Positions 59,341 through 59,525 of a DNA stretch of 59,525 nucleotides are shown piece by piece. The notes beneath the pieces are model-generated. The model was given only the letters and a program-made list of their open reading frames with translations, had not been told where the DNA came from and did no database searches. The position numbers and the translations under genes were made by a program. The stretch is taken from the NCBI GenBank assembly GCA_019745975.1, contig JAIESQ010000037.1:1-59525 (forward strand). The letters are read 5' to 3'. Source of the stretch: Pirellulales bacterium (GTDB lineage: Bacteria; Planctomycetota; Planctomycetia; Pirellulales; JAEUIK01). Each line of letters opens with the position of its first letter. Positions within the stretch are counted from its first letter, which is position 1.

Positions 59341-59525
59341 GATGTATCCCCTCGTTCGATCGTTGCCAGTCGACGCTCGAGGCTCGCCCGCACAGAGACT
59401 ACCCGAGCGCGAGAGGATTTCAAGGAAAAACTCGGGCTTTCAACGAGGCTGCACTTTCTGAGAAATCGTCGGTAACTGGTATTCCATGAAAAACGGCTCT
59501 CCCTTCATGCTGCGGTTGCAAGACT
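59341..59525. other. Upstream region of the Calx-beta gene, to the window edge
   Basis: The region should hold the promoter of the Calx-beta gene. A plus-strand ATG at 59486 (MKNGSPFMLRLQD...) runs off the edge without a ribosome site, so no gene is claimed. Confidence 0.3.

Noticed and set aside
59486-59525. Start of a plus-strand gene at the right edge
   Set aside because: Only 13 codons are visible, with no ribosome site; it cannot be supported.

Overview
The window is high-GC bacterial DNA with clear signs of a planctomycete, probably of the Pirellulales type. These signs are a paired DUF1501 and PSD1 (cytochrome c/DUF1549/DUF1553) gene set, a twin-arginine Gfo/Idh/MocA oxidoreductase, DUF1080 and PEP-CTERM proteins, small membrane proteins beginning MDENPYRAP or carrying RWYRFRLSTVLILT, and secreted repeat proteins whose N-terminus carries an ERLEDRALLT-like motif. 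No rRNA, tRNA or CRISPR array was seen.

Layout. Bases 1-152 are the 3' end of a group II intron (end of the maturase, domain V, domain VI with a bulged A) next to a cardiolipin synthase and a Gfo/Idh/MocA oxidoreductase. From about 4.0 to 22.3 kb lies the most distinctive region. It holds a caspase-like protease with an EF-hand-like loop and a CsgG-like domain, a giant TPR-CHAT protease, two tandem DUF4384-caspase paralogues, a PI-PLC-like phosphodiesterase, a divergently transcribed TPR/CHAT-like protein that has lost both catalytic residues, a probable lipoprotein, and an FHA-GAF-class III nucleotide cyclase. The protease genes all have export signals, so I read this as a candidate envelope proteolytic signalling locus. 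It is followed by the DUF1501/PSD1 pair (22.4-27.2 kb) and an operon of aldehyde dehydrogenase, chromate transporter and ribose-5-phosphate isomerase B (27.5-31.2 kb).

From 31.4 to 39.5 kb the strand switches to plus: two small membrane proteins, a short MeaB-like GTPase, a DECR1-like dienoyl-CoA reductase, a TMTC-like membrane/TPR protein, shikimate dehydrogenase and a two-domain DUF1080 protein. Next comes an AddA/AddB-like helicase-nuclease pair on the minus strand, a CAP-domain protein, a conserved unknown, TypA/BipA, a beta-carbonic anhydrase, a small RTX protein and a methyltransferase. The right end (53.1-59.3 kb) carries decayed gene remnants, two unknown exported proteins and a 1332-residue RTX/Calx-beta/hydrolase fusion.

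The sequence is also rich in short palindromic repeats. Several unrelated ones share a GGGGAC head (27.25, 27.5, 32.2 and 33.1 kb) and look like REP/REPIN elements. One supplies the stop codon of the MeaB-like gene. Another family (GGGTGCCACTG...CAGTG) lies inside three coding sequences, where it is read in different frames and forms part of exported N-termini.
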